This document shows positions 51,547 to 60,632 of a DNA stretch of 64,000 nt, piece after piece; positions within the stretch are counted from its first letter, which is position 1, and each line of letters opens with the position of its first letter. The notes under the pieces are model-generated. The model worked only from the letters and a program-made list of their open reading frames with translations. It was not told the DNA's origin and made no database searches. The stretch spans positions 159,131 to 223,130 of the forward strand of contig JAKQTR010000037.1 of assembly GCA_029562975.1 (NCBI GenBank). Reading direction: 5' to 3'. Position numbers and translations under genes: made by a program. Origin of the DNA: Acidobacteriota bacterium (GTDB lineage: Bacteria > Acidobacteriota > Vicinamibacteria > Vicinamibacterales > JAKQTR01).

Positions 51547-52842
51547 TTAGCTGCGCCTGGGGGGCCGCGCGGCGTACGGAAGGACGGCGCCGACGAGGGC
51601 GAGGGCGCCGACTGCCGTGAAGCCCCGTGTGTAGGCCTGGCCGTCGCCGATGAGCCAGGCGATGAGCAGCGGGCCGACAATCCCGCCGATCGACCACCCG
51701 ATGAGCATGAGGCCGTAAATGGCACCCGCGTGGCGCACGCCGAAGAAGTCGCTCGCCGTCGAGGGCATGGTGCCGAAGCCGCCGCCGTAACAGGCATAGA
51801 TGAGGGCCGCAAGCACGCAGAACAGCACCGCGTTGTCCGCATGAGGGATGGCCAGCAGCGCCAGCCCCTGGAGCGCCAGGATCCCGACGAAGGCCCGTTT
51901 GCGCCCGATCCGATCCGAGATCGCCGCCCACAGGATGCGGCCGCCGCCGTTGAACAGCCCCATGACGCCGACCAGCGTCGCCGCCCCGGCGGCGCTGAAG
52001 CCCGCCACGTCGCTGGCGGTCCCGGCCGCCACCGAGATGAACGAAATGCCGGCCGTCACCGAGATGGTCAGGATCAAGGTCAGCAGGTACCACTGCACGG
52101 TGCGCAGCGCCTCCGCCTGGGAGAAGTCCCTGCCCGCCGCGGCGGGGACGGTGGCGGCATTCGCGGCGCCGCCACTCGACGCACGGGCCGCTGCCGACGC
52201 CCCGGAGGCAGCGGCGCGCCTCGGCGCCGCGTGATCCTCAGGAGGGTTGCGGAAAACCGACGTCCCGGCCAGCCCGGCGACCAGGTAGGCCAGGCCGAGC
52301 CACAGGAAGACCCTGGTGGGGCAGCGCTGGTAGATCTCGCTGCTGTCGATGATCGCCTGCGCCAGCGGCGAGGTGATCACGGCGCCGAAGCCGAAGCCGC
52401 CAACCGCGACCCCGGTGATCAGCCCGCGCTTGTCGGGAAACCACTTCTGCAGCATGGCGATCGGCACGATATAGGCCAGCCCCAGGCCGAAGCCGCCGAG
52501 CACGCCATACCCGAGGACGAGCAGCCACAGGCCGCCGGCGCCGCGGGCGAAGCTGGCCAGGATGATCCCGAGGGAATAGAGCGTCACCCCGACGACGGCG
52601 ACCAGCCGGGGGCCCCGCCGATCCTGGATGCGGCCGCCGAGGAAGGCGCCGACGAAAATCATCCCGATGGCGACCTCGAAGGGAATGGCCGCCTGCACCT
52701 TGGACAGGCCGAAGGCCGAGGACTCGGCCTGCAGCGCCTTGCTGAACGTGCTCCACGCGTAGACGGCGCCGATCGCGAGCTGCACGAGCACGCCGCCGGC
52801 GAGAACGAGCCAGCGGTTCCCCCTTGATGACGCAGTGTTCAT
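51547..52842 (-). CDS. MFS transporter of the oxalate/formate antiporter (OFA) family
   Basis: 431 residues with the OFA start NRWLVLAGGVLVQLAIGAVYAWSTFSKAL and motif A (GGRIQDRRGPRLVAVVG). IVPIAMLQKWFPDKRGLITGVAVGGFGFGAVITSPLAQ is the family signature in the TM5 region, and the second half has GRILWAAISDRIGRKRAFV. A central Ala/Gly/Ser loop (AAPRRAAASGASAAARASS) of about 40 residues is unusually low in complexity. OFA members exchange oxalate, formate or related monocarboxylates, and some are pyruvate or lactate transporters; the D-hydroxyacid dehydrogenase upstream may be linked only loosely. The ATG at 52842 has AGGAGGGG. Confidence 0.88.
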   Translation of the reverse strand: MNTASSRGNRWLVLAGGVLVQLAIGAVYAWSTFSKALQAESSAFGLSKVQAAIPFEVAIGMIFVGAFLGGRIQDRRGPRLVAVVGVTLYSLGIILASFARGAGGLWLLVLGYGVLGGFGLGLAYIVPIAMLQKWFPDKRGLITGVAVGGFGFGAVITSPLAQAIIDSSEIYQRCPTRVFLWLGLAYLVAGLAGTSVFRNPPEDHAAPRRAAASGASAAARASSGGAANAATVPAAAGRDFSQAEALRTVQWYLLTLILTISVTAGISFISVAAGTASDVAGFSAAGAATLVGVMGLFNGGGRILWAAISDRIGRKRAFVGILALQGLALLAIPHADNAVLFCVLAALIYACYGGGFGTMPSTASDFFGVRHAGAIYGLMLIGWSIGGIVGPLLIAWLIGDGQAYTRGFTAVGALALVGAVLPYAARPPRRS

Positions 52843-53123
52843 CGCCCCTCCTGGGCCCTGAATCGTCCAATCACCGTACGGTGACGCCGCTGCGTCCACG
52901 CCGCCGCGCCAGCCGGGGCGCCACGTGGACGCAGCGCCCATTGTCCCGCTGCGCCGGAGCGGATCAACCCGGTGCCCCGGCGATTCGGTCGCGGCGCAGG
53001 AACCCGCGCCGAGCCGGCGGTCGAGGGCCGTCACGGCCGGGATTCTACCGCGCCTGGCAGCCCGTGTTGGCGGACCGGCGCGAGGCGGTGTACGTTATCC
53101 GGAAGTCCCCATCAGGAGGAGGC

Positions 53124-53567
53124 ATGCGCACACACCGCGTCGCCACGGCCGTGCTCGCCGCGCTGCTCGCCGTTCCGGCAGCCGCGCTCGCCCAGGGCCA
53201 GTCCGACGAGGACGCGATCAAGGCCCTCGTGCAGACCGCCTATGTGGACGGCCTGCAGAACCTCGGCGACCTGGACAGAACCAGGGCGGGCTTTCACGCC
53301 GACTTCGTCCTGCTCGGGCTGAGAGACGGCGCGCTCACGCGTCTTCCCATCGCCGAGTGGATCGCCTCGGCCGCGAAGCGAAAAGCCGACGGGGTGAAGC
53401 CGCCGCTGACGACCTGCAAGTTCCTGAACGTCGACGTGACCGGGTCGGCCGCGTCCGTGAAGCTGGAACTCCACCAGAACGACAGGCGGATCTTCACCGA
53501 CTACCTGTCGCTGTACAAGTTCCCCGACGGCTGGAAGATCGTCGGCAAGATCTACTACCGGCACTGA
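53124..53567 (+). CDS. secreted NTF2-like/lumazine-binding-like protein
   Basis: 147 residues with a signal peptide (ATAVLAALLAVPAAALAQG) and one NTF2-like domain: DEDAIKALVQTAYVDGLQN, TRAGFHADFVLLGLRDGALTRLPIAEWI, LTTCKFLNVDVTGSAASVKLEL, RIFTDYLSLYKFPDGWKIVGKIYY. The helix, hydrophobic pocket and final strand pattern match the putative lumazine-binding (PF12893-type) group of small periplasmic binding proteins. It may bind a small hydrophobic molecule. An AGGAGG box precedes the ATG by four bases. It is divergent from the OFA transporter, with 281 bp between the two starts. The bshA relic lies 125 bp downstream. Confidence 0.8.
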   Translation: MRTHRVATAVLAALLAVPAAALAQGQSDEDAIKALVQTAYVDGLQNLGDLDRTRAGFHADFVLLGLRDGALTRLPIAEWIASAAKRKADGVKPPLTTCKFLNVDVTGSAASVKLELHQNDRRIFTDYLSLYKFPDGWKIVGKIYYRH

Positions 53568-53691
53568 CCCTCGGTGAACGCCGCGGCCCCCATGCCCGGG
53601 GTCACCGCGACAACGACCGGCGAATGCCTGCCGGCGCTGCCGGCCGGCACGCGCGCCCGAGCGCACATGCCCGGGCAGGCGCTGGCAGTCC

Positions 53692-53896
53692 GCTGCGCGC
53701 CGATCCCGGCGGCGTCGTGCTCCACACGGTCGAGACGCCCGACTGCCCGCTGTTTCACAAGCCGCAGTACGTGATCTCGCTGGCCGCGCGGATCGTGCAG
53801 GTGGCCCGCGAAGGCCGCCGGGCGGTGGCCTCCCGTTATTGGGCCAGCGAGATCGTGCCGCGGCACGAGGCGCTGCGCCGCGAACCGGGCGCCTGA
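53692..53896 (+). pseudogene. internally deleted relic of bshA
   Basis: The 205 bp align first with bshA positions 39451-39570 (translating to ADPGGVVLHTVETPDCPLFH...) and then directly with 40370-40462 (EGRRAVASRYWASEIVP... to the stop). The jump occurs inside GGCCCGCGA, present once here (53803-53811) and twice in the intact gene, so the copy lost the ~800 bp between two 9-bp direct repeats. Differences are scattered, for example Y to C in PDYPLF and C to W near the end. No start codon or 5-prime part remains, so the fragment is dead. Confidence 0.9.
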
Positions 53897-53931
53897 GCGC
53901 CCTCGGCCCGGCGGGTTCGCCCGCGAGCGCC

Positions 53932-56298
53932 TCACTCCGCTGCCGGAACGGCTCCGGCGGCCGCCCGAAGCTGCGGCAGCCAGCGCGTCAGCAGGTCGCG
54001 GCAATTCAGGATCTTCTCCTGCAGATCGACAGGAACGTAGAAGTACTGGTTCGAAGCCTCAAAGCCGAAGCGGGAATCCGAGAGCTGGATGCGGCGCAGC
54101 CGGCGCGCCAGCGCGATTTCGTCCTCGAGCACGCGCTCCAGGGCGTCCAGGTGCGGCGCAGCCTCGGGCGGGGCCTTGGCCTCCGCGACGTTCCGACGGG
54201 CCAGCACGAACCGCGCCTGGTTCGCCGTGCTTCGGAAGTGGATGGCGGCCGCCTCGGCCACGCGCTCCTCCTCGGCCAGCGCCTCCCGCTCGGAGGCCGA
54301 CGCGGCTCGTGCGGCCTCGCGCGCTGACAGTCTCAGCTCTGCCAGGGCCGAGTCGAAGCCGTCCGCCATCTTGTCGAACTGGCGGATGAACACGTCCGGG
54401 GGATAGACGGCGCGCCACGCGTCCAGGTCGTCGTACGGGAAACCCGTCATGGTGGCGCGGTAGTTCGTGGGTTCGCCCCAGAGCAGGTTGGCGGGGCCGA
54501 GCTGCTGCGGGCCGTTGTAGAGCACCTCGCCGTGGTACGGGTACTCGCTGAAGGCGGCGCTGAACCTGCGCCACGCCTCGACGACCAGCGGCCCGAGCCG
54601 CGGGCCGAACCGGCGGCGGGCCACGCGGCTCATCGCCTCGTCGGCAGACCCGCAGGCGAGCGCCTCGGACACCACCTCCAGGTTGGGAGACGGGCAGCCG
54701 CCCAGCGTCCACCCCAGCATCACGCCGCTCACGCCGCTCTCGCGGATGCGCGCCGCGTGGCGCGCGACGTTCTCGACGGCGGGGATGTACGGGACCGAGG
54801 AGAGCTCCCAGGTGTTCCCCGCCTGGATCTTGGCGACCGTCTCGAGCTTGTGCCCCGCGGCCGCGTTCCAGTGAGCGCGGGCGCGCGGGCCGGGTCCGAC
54901 GGCGGAAATCGAGTACTCCCCGACTTCCGTCGTGACGCCGCCGCGCTCGATGGGCAGCCGCCACTCGCTGACGCTCATCAGCGCGGTTCCCGCGGCCAGC
55001 CGGCCGATGGCGTCGCCGGCCCACGCGTCGTTCCAGCCCCAGTCCCACGCGATGAGCCGGGCGGCCGAGCCCGATGCCCGAATGCCCTCGGCAAACAGGC
55101 AATTCACTTCGGCGATGACCTCGGCAGGTGACCGGGCGCCGCACCGCGGGCACGCGGCGCCGGCGCCGTGCGACCAGCAATTCGTCGGGTTCTCCGAAGC
55201 GGTGATGCTGAAGAACCCGCCCAGCTCCGGGACGGCCCTGCCGATCGACGCGACGGAGTCGGCGAGGTACCGCTGGACCTCGGGCACGCTGGTACACAGC
55301 GCGGCGTAGCCGCCGCTGCTGACGCCCTTCAGCCCGGGCCGGCCCTCGAAGAACCGCTCGGGCATCGTCCGGGGCTCGTTCAAGTACAGAAGGACCCGGA
55401 TGCCGTGGCGGGCGGCACGGTCGACCAGCGTCCGCAGGTTCTCGAGGCGGGTCCGATAGCCCGCGCTGCGCTGCGGCTCCCACGGGAACGGCGCCAGCTT
55501 GTAGAGGACCGCCTGGAGCCAGATGCCGTTCACGCCCGCCTGGGCGAGCCGAGCCAGGTAGCCGTCCGGATAAGGATCGGGCTCCGGATCGAGCAGGGGA
55601 TCGCCGTAGAGGGCGAAGTAGGAGTAGCAGAACCTGAGCCCGTCGCCGGGCGCTCGGCGATCGGCCGGCTCGGCCGCGGCCGGTTTCCGTGAGAGGCGCG
55701 AGACGAAGCCGAAGAGCGGGTCGGCGCCCTCCGGGCTGTCGGCGGGGCACTCGTCGCGCAGGACGCGGGCGATCTCGCGCGCCCGCTCCGCGGCCGCTCG
55801 TCCCGGCGGCGCGTACCGCAAGGGCCCGCACCTGGGCTTGAGGCGGCCGAGCTTGATGAACAGGAAGTCGTCCTCGCGCAGGGCGTAGTCGAGCTGCTCC
55901 GCCGTCCAGCCCAGCACGTCGAGCAACTGGGCGTAGGGCAGCAGGTGCCAGTTGCGGCGGATGACGGTGAGCCGCGATCGCATCTGCTGGTCGAGGCTGA
56001 TCGCGGGTTGATCGCCCAGCCCCATCGATCGGCCCAGGTCCCGAATCTGGGAGGCGCTGGCGCCAACGACGCGGGCCATCACCTCGGCGGGAACCAGGGG
56101 CCAGTTTCGCCAGACGAACGCGTGGAGCCGATCCGGAAAGTGGGCCGGGACGAGCGGCGCGGGCGCTCCCCCTTCCGGCAGGTCGGACGCCGACAGGCCT
56201 TGCGGGCGGGCCGCCGCGAAGGGCGTGGCGGAGGGCGCCGACCCGATCAGCGCCATGCCCGCGGCCACGCCCTTGAGAAACTCGCGCCGCGACGTCAT
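53932..56298 (-). CDS. Tat-exported TIM-barrel-like protein, putative glycosidase, coupled to sucB
   Basis: 788 residues with a Tat signal (TSRREFLKGVAAGMALIGS). An N-terminal region (about 50-180) has repeated helix-turn-helix-like modules (VMARVVGASASQIRDLGRSMGL, LLDVLGWTAEQLDYALREDDFLFIKLG). The middle part is barrel-like: GVNGIWLQAVLYKLAPF, RHGIRVLLYLNEPRTMP, ELGGFFSITASENPTNCW followed by a possible metal site CPRCGARSP, ARLIAWDWGWNDAWAG. The pattern of solvent-exposed Glu/Asp/Trp resembles exported glycoside hydrolases of the GH20/GH-like barrel type; no assigned family is certain. A helical C-terminus (SAREAARAASASEREALAEEERVAEAAAI) follows. Its ATG overlaps the sucB stop (ATGA), an odd place for an exported enzyme. 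Confidence 0.7.
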   Translation of the reverse strand: MTSRREFLKGVAAGMALIGSAPSATPFAAARPQGLSASDLPEGGAPAPLVPAHFPDRLHAFVWRNWPLVPAEVMARVVGASASQIRDLGRSMGLGDQPAISLDQQMRSRLTVIRRNWHLLPYAQLLDVLGWTAEQLDYALREDDFLFIKLGRLKPRCGPLRYAPPGRAAAERAREIARVLRDECPADSPEGADPLFGFVSRLSRKPAAAEPADRRAPGDGLRFCYSYFALYGDPLLDPEPDPYPDGYLARLAQAGVNGIWLQAVLYKLAPFPWEPQRSAGYRTRLENLRTLVDRAARHGIRVLLYLNEPRTMPERFFEGRPGLKGVSSGGYAALCTSVPEVQRYLADSVASIGRAVPELGGFFSITASENPTNCWSHGAGAACPRCGARSPAEVIAEVNCLFAEGIRASGSAARLIAWDWGWNDAWAGDAIGRLAAGTALMSVSEWRLPIERGGVTTEVGEYSISAVGPGPRARAHWNAAAGHKLETVAKIQAGNTWELSSVPYIPAVENVARHAARIRESGVSGVMLGWTLGGCPSPNLEVVSEALACGSADEAMSRVARRRFGPRLGPLVVEAWRRFSAAFSEYPYHGEVLYNGPQQLGPANLLWGEPTNYRATMTGFPYDDLDAWRAVYPPDVFIRQFDKMADGFDSALAELRLSAREAARAASASEREALAEEERVAEAAAIHFRSTANQARFVLARRNVAEAKAPPEAAPHLDALERVLEDEIALARRLRRIQLSDSRFGFEASNQYFYVPVDLQEKILNCRDLLTRWLPQLRAAAGAVPAAE

Positions 56299-57497
56299 TC
56301 GAGCAGCATGGCGCCAGGGTCCTCGACGAGTTCCTTGACGCGAACCAGGAAGCGCACGGCTTCGGCGCCGTCCACGATGCGGTGGTCGTAGGTCATCGCG
56401 AGGTACATCAGCGGGCGAAGGACGACCTGACCGCCGATGCCGACCGGGCGCTCCTTGATGGCGTGCAAGCCGAGGATGCCGACCTGCGGCGGGTTGAGAA
56501 TCGGCGTGCTGAGCATCGATCCGAACACCCCGCCGTTGGTGATGGTGAACGTGCCTCCCTGCAGGTCCGCCAGCGACAGCGACCCGTCCTCGGCAGCCGC
56601 CGCGAACCGGCGGATCTCCCGCTCGATCTCGGCGAACGAGAGCCGATCGGCGTCGCGCAGCACGGGGACGACCAGCCCCTCGGTCGCGCCAACGGCCACG
56701 CCGATGTCGTAGTAGCGCTTCAGGACGATCTCGTCGCCCTGGATCTCGGCGTTCAGCCGCGGGAACTCGCGCAGCGCGCCGATGGCCGCCTTGACGAAGA
56801 ACGAGGCGATGCCGAGGCCGACGCCGTGCCGCTCCCTGAAGGCCTGCTTGTGCCGTTCGCGCAGCGCCATGACGGCCGACATGTCCGCCTCGTTGAACGT
56901 GGTGAGCATGGCCGCGGTGTGCTGCGCTTCGACCAACCGGCGCGCGATGGTCGCGCGCCGCTTCGACATGCGGATTCGCTCTTCGGCCCGCTCGCCGCGG
57001 GCGCGCTCAGCGGAGGGCTGACGAGACGGCTGGGAGGCGGACGCGGACGGCGCGGCGTCTTCGACGTCCCGGCGCATGATCCGCCCGCCGGGTCCGCTGC
57101 CGCGCACCCGCGCGAGATCGACGTCGTGCGCGTCCGCGGCCCTGCGGGCCGCCGGCGTCGCGCGGGCCCTGTCGGCCCGCGCGGCACCCGGCGGCGTCGC
57201 AGCCGTCGCTGGAGGCGCGGCCTTGGCCCGGGCCGGAGGCACGGCGGCGGCTCCCGCCTCGCTGTCGTCGATGACGCCCAGCACGTCGCCCACCTTCACG
57301 TCGGCGCCGTCCGCGTGATCGATCCGACCGAGGACGCCGGCCCTCGGCGCCGCCACTTCCACGTCCACCTTGTCGGTCTCGAGCTCGACCACGGCCTCGC
57401 CGGCGGCCACGGCCTCACCGGGCTGCTTGAGCCACCGCACGACGCGAGCGTCCACGACCGATTCTCCGACTTCCGGCACCACGATGTCTGCGGCCAT
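56295..57497 (-). CDS. sucB: 2-oxoglutarate dehydrogenase E2 component, dihydrolipoyllysine succinyltransferase
   Basis: 400 residues: a lipoyl domain with the lipoylated lysine in VELETDKVDVEV (about residue 43), an Ala/Pro-rich linker, the peripheral subunit-binding domain (PAARRAADAHDVDLARVRGSGPGGRIMRRDVE), a second linker, and the catalytic domain from about residue 170 (RRATIARRLVEAQHTAAMLTTFNEADMS) ending with the active-site TYDHRIVDGAEAVRF. FNEADM and the DHRIVDGA box identify the succinyl form. It forms the core of the complex and transfers the succinyl group to CoA. It follows sucA by 15 bp and overlaps the next gene by 4 bp. The E3 gene is elsewhere. Confidence 0.94.
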   Translation of the reverse strand: MAADIVVPEVGESVVDARVVRWLKQPGEAVAAGEAVVELETDKVDVEVAAPRAGVLGRIDHADGADVKVGDVLGVIDDSEAGAAAVPPARAKAAPPATAATPPGAARADRARATPAARRAADAHDVDLARVRGSGPGGRIMRRDVEDAAPSASASQPSRQPSAERARGERAEERIRMSKRRATIARRLVEAQHTAAMLTTFNEADMSAVMALRERHKQAFRERHGVGLGIASFFVKAAIGALREFPRLNAEIQGDEIVLKRYYDIGVAVGATEGLVVPVLRDADRLSFAEIEREIRRFAAAAEDGSLSLADLQGGTFTITNGGVFGSMLSTPILNPPQVGILGLHAIKERPVGIGGQVVLRPLMYLAMTYDHRIVDGAEAVRFLVRVKELVEDPGAMLLE

Positions 57498-57512
57498 GGC
57501 TGTCCGATCCTC

Positions 57513-60356
57513 TCAGCCGGCGGTCCGTGCAGCAGCCGGCGCGCCGCCGGCTTCCGCGCAATCCGCCGGTTTGACGGGGGCAAACGCGGCCTCCACCAGG
57601 ATCCGCTGCATGCGCCCGTGGCGCGCCGCCGATCCTTCCGCCGGGCTGGCGCTGCGCGGCCGGGCAACCAGTCGCACCGGGCGCCCGCCGGCGGCGCACG
57701 TGAGGCGCGGCCCGACGAAGTCCCAATACCCCATGTTGGCCGGCTCCTCTTGGACCCAGACGATCTCCTCGGCGGCAGGATAGCCGTCGAGCATCGCGCG
57801 CAGATCCTGCGGCGCGATCGGGTACAGCTGTTCGAGGCGGCAGAGCGCGACGTGCGGCGCCGCCGCGCGCCGGTCGCTTCCGGCAAGGTCGACATATACC
57901 TTGCCCGTGCACAGCACGACGCGCCGGATCCCGCCGGCACGCGCCTTCGCCTCGTCGTCGTCGATCAGAGGACGGAACCGCCCCTCGGCCAGCTCGCGCG
58001 GGCTCGACGCCACCATGGGGTGTCTCAACAGGCTCTTGGGGGTCAGCACGACGAGCGGCAGCGGGTCCTCCAGGAGGAGCGCGGCCTGCCGGCGGAGCAG
58101 GTGGAAGTACTGCGCCGCCGTGGTGCAATTGACCACCCGCATGTTGATGCCCGCCGCCAGTTGCAGGAAGCGCTCCGGCCGCGCGCTCGAGTGGTCCGGG
58201 CCGGCGCCTTCGTGGCCGTGAGGCAGCAGCAGCACGAGCGACGGGCGGGATCCCCACTTGCCTCGGGCCGAAACGACGTACTCGTCGACGGCGATCTGGG
58301 CGCCGTTGATGAAGTCGCCGTACTGGCCTTCCCACAGCACCAGGTGCGACGGCGCCTGCAGGTTGTAGCCGAACTCGAAGCCGACCGCGGCGTATTCCGA
58401 CAGGGGGGAGTTGTGGACGTCGAACGCCGCGCGCGCCTGCGGCAGCCGCTGCAGGGGCACGTCGCTGCGGCCCGTGCGGGCGTCGTGGAGCACGGCGTGG
58501 CGGTGGCTGAACGTGCCCCGCGCGGCGTCTTCGCCGGTCAGCCGGATCGGGGTGCCGTCGGCGAGGATCGATGCGAACGCCAGCGTCTCGGCGGCGGCCC
58601 AGTCGATCGACCTGGCGTCGGGATCGGCGAAGATCTGCGCCCGCTTCTCCCACAGGCGCGCCAGCTTGCGGTGCGCCGTGAACCCGGCCGGCCCGGCGAG
58701 CAGCGCGGCGTTGAGGCCGGCGAGCGCGTCGAGGGGCACCGACGTCGAGGCGCGAGAGGCGGCGCCGGGCGGCGCCGGCGGCGGTGCCTCCGCGAGGTTC
58801 CGCTCCGGTTCCAGCGCGTCCATGGCCCGCTGCAGCCGGTCCATGTGCTTCGCCACCAGCGCGTCGGGCGCGCCCGCCGCGACGGTTCCGCGCTCGACGA
58901 GCGTGCGGGCCCACCGCTCGCGCACGGTGGGGTGCGACGCGATGGCGTCGTACAACAGCGGCTGCGTGAACGCCGGCTCGTCACCCTCGTTGTGGCCGCG
59001 GCGCCGGTACCCCACGAGATCGATGAGGAAGTCGCGGTGGAAGGCCGTGCGGTAGGCGATGGCGAGGCGCGCCGCCTCCACGCACGCCTCCGGGTCGTCG
59101 GCGTTGACGTGCACGATGGGGATCTTGAAGCCGCGCGCCAGCCCGCTGGCGTACGACGTGCTGTACGACTCGCGGGCGGTGGCGGTGAACCCGACCTGGT
59201 TGTTGACGATGATGTGAATCGTGCCGCCGGTGCTGTACCCGGCCAGGCGGCCGAGGTTCAGCGTCTCGGCCACCACGCCCTGGCCGGCGAACGCCGCGTC
59301 GCCGTGGATGAGGATCGGCAGCGACCGGCTCGCGTCCACGCGCGGCGCGCCGGCCTGCGACCCGTCGGTGCCCGCGGCGCGCGACATCCCCTCGACGACG
59401 GGATCGACCGCCTCGAGGTGACTCGGGTTGGGTGGCATCGACACCACCACCTGGATCTCGCGCCCGTGCTTGATGGCCCGGTGCGCGCCGGCGTGGTAGG
59501 TGACGTCGCCGGTCCACGCCATGTCCTCGTGGAACTCCGCCGGCGACACCGGATCCATGAACTCGGTGAGGATCTGCGGGACCGGCCGGTGCAGCACGTG
59601 CGCCATCACGTTGAGGCGGCCGCGGTGCGCCATGCCGATGAACACGGAGCGGACGCCGGCCTCGGCGGCATCGCCGATCACCTCGTCGAGGATCGGCACG
59701 AGCATGTCGAGCCCTTCGATCGAGAACCGGGTCTTGCCGGGAAACGTGCGGTGCAGGAAGCGCTCGAAGACCTCGACCTCGGTCAGCCGCTCGAGGAGCG
59801 CGACCGGATCGATCGGGTCGGCGGGCGCGCGGAACCGCCCGGTTTCGGCGGCGTGGCGCAGCCACCGGCGCTCTTCGGGCACGAACACGTGCGCGTAGTC
59901 GTACCCGGTGGTCGAGCAGTAGACGCGCCGCAGCGCGTTGACGACGTCGGCCATCGTCGCCAGGCCGTCGCCGGGCGCGATCGGGCTGAGCGACGCCGGC
60001 AGCGCATCGAGATCCTGCCGGGTGACGCCGTGCGCCTCGGGATGCAGGGACGGGTCGCCGGGCGGCTCGGCGCCGAGCGGATCGACGTGCGCGGCCAGGT
60101 GCCCGTAGCGCCGAATCGACTCGGCGAGACCGACCGCCCCGACCGCCTTGGCGTGCGAGACCGACGCGGGCCGAGCTGAGGCAGGCTCGGCCGAAGCGTC
60201 GGAGGCCGGAGGCGCGGCCTCGCGCTCGGCCGGATTCCACCGCGCGAATATCTCCCGGGTCGCGGCGTCCACCGAGGCCGGATCGGTCAGGTAGCGCTCG
60301 TAGAGTTCGAGGACGTACCCCTCGTTGATCCCCGAGAACTGCTGCCAGCGGTCCAT
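57513..60356 (-). CDS. sucA: 2-oxoglutarate dehydrogenase E1 component
   Basis: 947 residues, the normal length for thiamine-diphosphate-dependent SucA. Visible marks are the N-terminal helix FSGINEGYVLELYERYL used to bind the complex, the IRRYGHLAAHVDPLG block, the ThDP-binding GMAHRGRLNVMAHV and HGDAAFAGQGVVAETLNL, and VGYRRRGHNEGDEPAFTQPLLY. The C-terminal transketolase-like domain has LLPHGHEGAGPDHSSARPERFLQ and IVWVQEEPANMGYWDFV. It decarboxylates 2-oxoglutarate and succinylates the lipoyl group of SucB. It is the first gene of a sucA-sucB-(Tat protein) operon. The ATG at 60356 gives the usual start; the ribosome binding site is weak (GGGGCC). Confidence 0.95.
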   Translation of the reverse strand: MDRWQQFSGINEGYVLELYERYLTDPASVDAATREIFARWNPAEREAAPPASDASAEPASARPASVSHAKAVGAVGLAESIRRYGHLAAHVDPLGAEPPGDPSLHPEAHGVTRQDLDALPASLSPIAPGDGLATMADVVNALRRVYCSTTGYDYAHVFVPEERRWLRHAAETGRFRAPADPIDPVALLERLTEVEVFERFLHRTFPGKTRFSIEGLDMLVPILDEVIGDAAEAGVRSVFIGMAHRGRLNVMAHVLHRPVPQILTEFMDPVSPAEFHEDMAWTGDVTYHAGAHRAIKHGREIQVVVSMPPNPSHLEAVDPVVEGMSRAAGTDGSQAGAPRVDASRSLPILIHGDAAFAGQGVVAETLNLGRLAGYSTGGTIHIIVNNQVGFTATARESYSTSYASGLARGFKIPIVHVNADDPEACVEAARLAIAYRTAFHRDFLIDLVGYRRRGHNEGDEPAFTQPLLYDAIASHPTVRERWARTLVERGTVAAGAPDALVAKHMDRLQRAMDALEPERNLAEAPPPAPPGAASRASTSVPLDALAGLNAALLAGPAGFTAHRKLARLWEKRAQIFADPDARSIDWAAAETLAFASILADGTPIRLTGEDAARGTFSHRHAVLHDARTGRSDVPLQRLPQARAAFDVHNSPLSEYAAVGFEFGYNLQAPSHLVLWEGQYGDFINGAQIAVDEYVVSARGKWGSRPSLVLLLPHGHEGAGPDHSSARPERFLQLAAGINMRVVNCTTAAQYFHLLRRQAALLLEDPLPLVVLTPKSLLRHPMVASSPRELAEGRFRPLIDDDEAKARAGGIRRVVLCTGKVYVDLAGSDRRAAAPHVALCRLEQLYPIAPQDLRAMLDGYPAAEEIVWVQEEPANMGYWDFVGPRLTCAAGGRPVRLVARPRSASPAEGSAARHGRMQRILVEAAFAPVKPADCAEAGGAPAAARTAG

Positions 60357-60632
60357 GGCGGCCCCATCGTAGCCGATCCCGCCGGAAATCCCGCCGGGGG
60401 CCGGGACGCGAGCCTCGGCGCCGCTAGCTCTCGTCCGGCTTCGGCGTCTTCGCCGTGCTCGGCGGCAGCGCCGGCGGCGCGCGTCGTCTCGACGGTCGAC
60501 TCCGGCGCGCGCGAACCCGAGCGGGGACCCGGGAACCGGCGTCGAAGCGATCATCGAGCGCGGAGCACTGCGTCTTTGCGGCACCGATGCGCGTCGAGGG
60601 CCCCTGCCGCGACCCGAGGAGGACGCCGCGCG

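Noticed and set aside
56382..60179. Plus-strand open frame of 1265 codons over sucAB
   Set aside because: Antisense to sucA and sucB, whose catalytic motifs are intact.
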